This document shows, piece by piece, positions 58,201-64,000 of a stretch of DNA of 64,000 nt. The notes below the pieces were generated by a model. That model had not been told where the DNA came from. It did not search any database and was given only the letters and a program-made list of their open reading frames with translations. The stretch comes from Xiphias gladius (Eukaryota > Chordata > Actinopteri > Istiophoriformes > Xiphiidae): NCBI RefSeq assembly GCF_016859285.1, contig NC_053410.1:585694-649693 (forward strand), written 5' to 3'. A program made the translations under genes and the position numbers. The number at the start of each line of letters is the position of its first letter. Position 1 is the stretch's first letter.

Positions 58201-60400
58201 TCAAAACAACCACAAAAACTCAAAAAACGACCACAAAGAGACTCAAAGCGACGACGACGAGGAGAAACGCTACCACAACCAGAGGGAGAATTAGCTAAAA
58301 GAGATGCAAAACGACCACAGAGTCAAAAAACAACCAGAAAGACTCAAAAACGACCTCAAAGAGACTCAAAGCGACGACGATGAGGCTCTCAAACTGGTTC
58401 TTGGTCAGGACCAGTCTAGAGAACAGAATTACTGGATTTTCTCCAGAAAAAGAACTTCTGTTCCAAACCACACTACAGACTGGGACAAGGATCAGTTGAT
58501 AGTATAGTAGATATAGATAGTATAGTACCATCCCAAAAGGTGGATTTAGGGTTAGCGACTCTAGACGTTTTTGGAGTCAGACCTTTTAACATCAGATCAG
58601 CAGTGTTGTTTCCTGGCTATGAGTTAGTGTCCAGAGGCCTCAGGGTCATTTTCTCAGTTAGCGTCAAAGACTTAACTTTTTTTGTGTTTAGCACAGTGTT
58701 TTGTGGTTGTGTAGCATGTTTTCAGGTCACCTTCTCTCCCATGATAACAGGCTGGATGCCAAAGAACGGCCTCATGGCCATCGCTGGAACAATAGGAGCT
58801 CCTTCTTCTGCAGGACGAGGGGCGATGCAGATTCCTCCGGTCTCTGCAGAGAGAGGAGGAACGAAATTACTACTTTAGATTGAGACTGGGAAAGAAAATG
58901 CTCCACTCTTTCATGTTGTGTTCGGGTGCAGTTGGATTTGATGATAAATACCTAACCTGGTATTAAAGTACTCCTAGAGCTTGAACCGTGGTGAAGCTAA
59001 ACGTTTAAACTTTGTCCTGACGCTCAGTCGTTAAAATCTAAAGGGTTGATCCTCTGAGGAGCAGGAAGGAGATCAGAAAAGTTCTTGGCACTCTGAGTGG
59101 TGGTTCTTCAGATATCTCTGAATCACCGTGTTGGACGGACGGACGTCTCTGCCCGACAAATGTCAGCTGCCTGGTGGTGATGACAGGTGGGTTTTTTTAA
59201 AATTCTGTTTTATTGAAAAAACTTTATTTTTGCATGTGAGTGTTGACTGCGATGTGTCACAGTTGGTGCAGCAAACTGCAGAAATCCAGGACCCATTAAG
59301 TGTGTTTTTATTTGCATATTTCATTTTAACATTAAGAAATCTGAGTGCAAGCACCAGAAATAAGTGAAACAGTGTTTGTTGTTGTGCTGGGTGGAACAGC
59401 AGCCACGGATGAAACAGGCTGAGTGAATAAACGCTGACGTGAAGCGTGAAGAGAGGGAACCATCAGGTCAGTGAGGAGCCGTGAGGAGGCTGGAACCTTC
59501 CTCACGTCAACACATGAAACCAACAGAAACGTCAGGTTTCCATCATCTTCTCCGCATTTAACGACCTCGTCTCACCGTCCTCTTCTTCTGTGGTGGTTTA
59601 AGAGCAGCGACTGGAGAATCAGCTCCACCTGCTGTTTATCAGCAGTGTGAGTCTCTTGTTATGTAAATATAAGTTTCTATCTTGCGAATCTGTGACTTGC
59701 AGTGATATTTCTTTATAAATCAAATAAACGGAGTGAAAACAAAGATTCCTCTCTCTGCCACTAGAGGGCGTCAGATGTTTCCTCTGAGTGCAGCTTTAAT
59801 TTCCTTTAATTTCTTAATTTATTGGGGATTTTTTTCTCTCCTTTTAACAGAAAGAAGCAGCTGGCAGAGAGTTTAACGTCTGATTTAAAAACAACACACA
59901 CACACTGTACTCTGGTGGTGATTGTCGAGGAATTAGGTCACACACAGCGCTGTCAGTGATCCTCGACCGTCTTGTCCTGGGGGGGTTGTGTTAGGGGTGG
60001 GAGTGTGTTGAGGATTTGATCTTCATTCATTTTCTGCAGGGCTGCAGATGTTCTGCTGCTATTGGTTCAAATTAGGGTTAAAGCCTCAGTAAGGAGAGAA
60101 TCAGACGGACTTACAGCCTGATCATTAGGTCACCATCCGACCTAAAAAGCCGCGAACATAACGATCAGGCCGCGGTTTGATCAACCTGCTGGATTTTAAC
60201 ACACGGTCGCTGTTGTCATTTAACTGCGGACGATGTAGATTCATGAGGACCAGCACGGTCCCTGAAGTTTACATGTGAACAATGGTATGTCTCACCTGTC
60301 TGCCACCAGGTGTCCACTAAAGGACACCGTCCATCTCCAACCACGCTGTGGAACCAGTGCCAGGCCTCCTGGTTAATGGGCTCTCCCACTGCACACACAG

Positions 60401-60485
<85 letters not shown>

Positions 60486-63357
60486 TTACATGGTTTTAAA
60501 TGAAACAAAAAACTTTTTTGTGGTTGAAAAAGGTAAAAGCTCATATTTTCTTGACTTTTACGCACAAACCTTACACAAACTTTATTTGAATGGATTCAAT
60601 ATGAAGATTTAAGATTTAAGATTAGAAGACACTGAGTCAACATTATGATATGAAAGTCATATCAACAGATACGGGGTCATTTGTGTCTCTTTGAGGAAAC
60701 TTTTCTATTATTGAGATCCAGGTTGTGTAAATAACTGAACTGAGATTAACTGCACACAGAATTTTACCCGGACCGTTTTCAGGCCAGACATTTTCAGCTT
60801 GAACGAAAGTTGAAAACCTATAAAGTCACACACAAATGACGACACACACACTCACACAGTGTTACAGGCCTGTCGTAAGTGTTTGTATGAAAGACAAAGG
60901 CGTCGGTCAGCTGCAGTTTTGGATTTTAAAAAGTATTTCTTTCCTTTATTTTAAAAGTTGCTCAGAATCATCAGTTTTTCAGTACCTGCCTAGAATCTCC
61001 CACGTCAGTGAACATTACAGTGAGCTTAATTTAAACTCATGTATACCATCGGGTGTGTGTCTGACCTGATCCCAGCGTCCTCAGAGACGAGCGGTCGTAC
61101 TTCTTCACCCAGCTCTCGTCGTACTTCAGCAGCAGACGCAGAGCTGTCGGCGCTCCGTAAAACTGAGAGATCCTCAGACGCTCAACCGTCTCCCAGTACC
61201 TGCCTGAAGGACAACACATAGTTTCTATTCTAAATGGAAAAAGGTTTTAACTGGGTTTTAACCAGAAGAAACGCGGCTCCCTCCTTCGTTTCAACGAGAG
61301 CACTGTGGCGGCTCGCTGGGGGGCCAGTAAGCTTCTGCAAAAAAGAACCTTTCTTAATTTGTGTCGCTACACAGTCGGTCAGATACTTTCTGCCGCCTTC
61401 TGATCTGCCTTCCTGTCAGGTCACTTTGCAACATTAATGTCGTCATTTGTACCATTGACCTTTCATGCACAGACATGAACTGATCGTAACTACCGTTCAT
61501 TTTTACCAAACGTATGTTTAGGACGTCAAAGGTAACACAACAGCCCGAGCAGCTCGTTTAGATCAGACTCACAACCCGGACGTGATGAAGGTGGTAACAG
61601 ACGACATTCACAAGAAGGAGCGACGCCTGATTTATCTCATTCAAGAGCTCAATCATCTATTTTGAGAGCACGAGTTAAGTCATTTGAGAACATTTTTCCC
61701 CATGATGCCTGCTGGACTCCACAGGCTCCGGACCTGGGACTGGGACACTCTGCAGTAACATTCACTGCTCACCTGTGACTCACCTGTGGCCCCTCCCTCT
61801 GACACATTAACTACCGACAAGAAATAAAAGGCGAACAGTGTCAGACTCTTAAGTGTCAGGACGCGGTTTCCCCACAGCTTCTTCCCGGACCCTCGGTAAA
61901 GTAAACAGGGCGAAGGTTAGGGCCACATCACAGCGACAAAAGGTCACATCACCTCGCGGAGACGTCTGTAAGGTCAGAGCTGCTAGTGGCAGCCGGCCAA
62001 TCGGAGCCGAGAGGAAACACGACCATAAAACAATAGCGGTGGGATCAACCGCGTCAGGCGATAAACCAACATCCACAACATTAATGAGTAACTGAAGCCT
62101 GGAGAGACGCCAGGAAACTTACTCTGCGAACGGGTCTGACAGCGTCACACCTCAGGACGCTTACCCTCGCTGACACCTGACAGGAGAAGAGCGAAGGGAA
62201 TTTTATCACGTTAGCGGGACTGCAGACTAGGGATGTCATCCAAAACCCAGTTCTGAAGAGAGACCAGACTGGTCCTCAATGAGTAAAACCAGGAGTATTT
62301 TAAGGCCAGTTCTTCTGTCTGTGCAGAGCAGAGAACCTGGTCTGTGGGTATTTATGGTTGTAGGCGTCAAACATAAATTACAGGGTCTGACTACGGGGCC
62401 TGAACTTCTACATCTGCATCTTTGGTTTTCCAGCACAGGAATTTTCCCTGAGGAACAGTGACTTTCCAGTGGCCTGGTCACTATCGGGGTGGGGTTTGCA
62501 GCATTCCGGCGCTGGCCGTCACTGACTGTTCAACGACACTAACTTTTTCCAAAACACTGTGCAACAGCTGCTTTTAAAGACGCACAGCTGTGATCCACAG
62601 TGACGTCACAGTGTTTTGAGTGTCAGCTCTCCGTGGTGAGTTCAGGATTTAGAAGTTACGGTGGGTGCAGGTTTTGTTAACCGTCTTTATTTGATTCAGG
62701 TGCGTGTAATGAAAAGCTGAAGCGTAAAAAGTTGTCTTGGTCGGGCAGCGTAGACACACGCCAGCCCCCCAAACAGTGCAGAGGCAGCTCCGGCGGGTGG
62801 ACCAGGGAGCGGTTCAGTCGTCTCCACGGAGTAGGACGCCAGAGACAGACAGCCCGTCCCCTGTCTAGACAGATAACGTCCAAATGCCCTCAAGTGCTCT
62901 CGCTCTGCTCTTTTACCCAGAATGCCTTGGAAGCTGACTTTGTGTAAACTTGGGACGGATACATATCCCATCACGCGTTTTTTAAGCAAAATGAAATTCA
63001 AATGTGTGGTGAATTAAACAGGCTGGAGCATGCAACAGAGCATGAAGCTCTGCGATTGGCTGTTGATTAGTGAACTGCATCCTGGGAGTCGTAGGTGTCT
63101 TCTCTCCGGGTTCTTCTTGTATATCTCCAGACATAGGACTGTCAGTCACCAACACTGAATACGGGAAACATCTGTTGGCCTGGAACTTCTCTCCAGCTGT
63201 TGATCTTACCTGGGTCTGGGTAAACCGGTGTGCTCTCAAACAGGACGGTGGTGGCGCCGTTGCACAGCGGCCCGTAGACTACGTAACTGTGTCCCGTTAT
63301 CCAGCCGACGTCCGCCACACAGCCGAACACGTCACCGTCCCGGTAATCGAACACGTA
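51173..63357 (-). CDS. acss1: ACSS1, mitochondrial acetyl-CoA synthetase, last 9 exons (5' end outside window)
   Basis: Exons in transcript order: 63357-63210, 61203-61066, 60388-60296, 58843-58731, 56224-56098, 56016-55889, 54560-54497, 52073-51952, 51367-51173 (stop TAG). They sum to 1128 bases (375 residues plus stop) with continuous phase. The enzyme converts acetate, ATP and CoA to acetyl-CoA, AMP and PPi in the mitochondrial matrix. Visible ANL-superfamily motifs are [45 protein letters not shown] (nucleotide pocket), YFTGDGAY, the hinge [15 protein letters not shown] and [11 protein letters not shown], whose Lys is catalytic and regulated by acetylation in the family. The adenylation-domain N-terminal part and the transit peptide lie beyond 64000. 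ACSS1 is favoured over cytosolic ACSS2 by synteny with APMAP and by the tail ([16 protein letters not shown]). No frameshift was seen. Confidence 0.95.
52089..52144 (-). repeat. (TG)n tract at an acss1 3' splice site
   Basis: On the coding strand this is a ~56-base TG run ending 15 bases before exon 52073-51952, with only CGCGCGTGGTCTCAG between. It occupies the place of the polypyrimidine tract. Confidence 0.95.
52220..53790. repeat. ~1.5-kb purine tract (GAAA)n with a 13-G start
   Basis: Thirteen G at 52220-52232 are followed by nearly pure A/G: GAAAGAAAGAAA interrupted by GGGAAGAAAGAAAAA units. It lies in the acss1 intron between exons 54497-54560 and 51952-52073. The 500-residue Lys/Glu/Arg open frame is a composition artefact. 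Confidence 0.97.
54690..55660. repeat. Degenerate ATCTC/TCTCATC-rich repeat
   Basis: Pentanucleotide-like CATCTCATCTCATTTCATC words recur for almost 1 kb with heavy decay, in the acss1 intron between exons 55889-56016 and 54497-54560. Confidence 0.75.
56225..57905. other. acss1 intron, left part; no gene supported
   Basis: Contains a short TAATC tandem at 57251-57266 preceded by AGATGAGATGTGAAACTGAAG, which could be the 3' tail of an old LINE. No reverse-transcriptase motif could be read upstream with confidence. Confidence 0.35.
57906..58385. repeat. ~21-bp minisatellite with longer higher-order units (acss1 intron)
   Basis: Units of the type CAACCACAAAGAGACTCAAA and CGACGACGACGAGGAGAAAC. 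A composite block ending AACCAGAGGGAGAATTA recurs about three times (near 57980, 58150 and 58280). Confidence 0.85.
58844..60295. other. acss1 intron; one dispersed repeat, otherwise unremarkable
   Basis: Holds the inverted partner repeat at 59432-59636. No other gene or element was recognised. Confidence 0.5.
59432..59636 (-). repeat. Dispersed repeat, inverted partner of 23743-23987
   Basis: Second copy of the 200-245 bp repeat, in an acss1 intron, in the opposite orientation. Confidence 0.8.
60392..60481 (-). repeat. (TG)n tract at a second acss1 3' splice site
   Basis: On the coding strand a TG run of about 80 bases, then GCGCCTGTGTGTGCAG, leads directly into exon 60388-60296. The acceptor has almost no conventional pyrimidine tract. 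Confidence 0.95.
61204..63209. other. acss1 intron; nothing supported
   Basis: Unique-looking sequence. Short open frames on both strands lack motifs. Confidence 0.45.
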
Positions 63358-64000
63358 CTGAAATAAACACGACACACGACAGGACACAACTGGGGTTAAA
63401 GTTGCTCTGCTTCAGGTTAGTGTTACTCAGTCACTCAAATGACAACAGACTGTTTCTCTTGCCACTGCTAAACCACATTTCCCAGAAGCCTCGGTTTATA
63501 TCAATGCGAGACAGAACGTATAATTGTTGAGATGGTTTCAGTTTCCAGACATTTTTTAGAACTTTTATTTGGGTTCAACCATGTGTTTCCCTAATGCCTA
63601 CAGCAGCACAGACATACTTTCTTTTCACCTAATGCAGTTGTTTTAAATGCTGCTTGTGTCCTGTCAGTGTCTCTTATTTTCTTAACTCTGAAGTACTCTG
63701 TGCTTCTTGCTTGAAAAGTGCTCTATAAATAAACTAGTATTACTATAAATGATTTAGTTTTCACTGTAATGTTCGCAAACTTTCGTGTACATTTACTTTG
63801 TATTTTTTCAATCTAATTATTTCTTTTTATCGTTTATTCTTCGGTATGTTCCTGATCACCAGAGAATCTATGGTAAATAACTGCCACGGTGTGTTGTCTG
63901 AGTGTTCCAGGAGAACTATTAGATGGGCAGAGTCTGGCTTTACTGCAGACGGTGGTTGAAGGTTCAGACTCTTTCTCAGGGCTTTCTGTGTAGAGCTGAA
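63358..64000. other. acss1 intron to window edge
   Basis: The next upstream exon should encode the nucleotide-binding loop region (SGSTG-PKG) and is not seen here, so it lies past 64000. Confidence 0.55.

Overview
This is vertebrate nuclear DNA, almost certainly from a teleost fish. Coding sequence comes in short exons with GT/AG junctions inside long introns. Microsatellites and minisatellites are everywhere, and several dispersed repeats common in teleosts are present. The gene order SYNDIG1 - cystatin F - APMAP - ACSS1 matches, from memory, the order on human 20p11.2. No prokaryotic feature, tRNA, rRNA or CRISPR array was seen.

Layout. (1) About 1.8-15.3 kb, + strand: syndig1, three coding exons, an AMPA-receptor-associated synaptic membrane protein. 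(2) About 15.3-22.8 kb: intergenic, with old repeats and a broken DDE transposase near 20.5-21.1 kb. (3) 22.8-27.6 kb, + strand: a four-exon type-2 cystatin, best called cst7. Its last exon lies inside a 1.68-kb direct tandem duplication (27473-30824), each half of which carries an ~820-bp minisatellite with an 8-bp period. (4) 32.9-45.5 kb, - strand: apmap, all nine exons recovered, 415 residues. (5) 47.1-49.6 kb, - strand: a C2H2 zinc-finger gene with 11 intact fingers and one broken one, lying between apmap and acss1 where I recall no gene in human. (6) 51.2-63.4 kb, - strand: the last nine exons (375 residues) of acss1, mitochondrial acetyl-CoA synthetase. Its 5' exons lie beyond the right edge.

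I joined exons by hand. For all four conserved genes the reading phase is kept at every junction, the joined proteins contain the expected family motifs, and no frameshift was found. The genes are neighbours by ancestry; nothing suggests a shared pathway.

The noncoding DNA is the unusual part. Long TG tracts abut the 3' splice sites of two acss1 exons, with a shorter one at syndig1 exon 2. CTGAC-like tandem repeats precede the first syndig1 coding exon. There is a 1.5-kb GAAA tract, a spacer-free 64-bp palindrome, and several gene-specific minisatellites. I found no clearly new biological system. The best leads are the duplicated terminal exon of cst7, the repeat-laden splice acceptors, the palindrome, and the unnamed zinc-finger gene.
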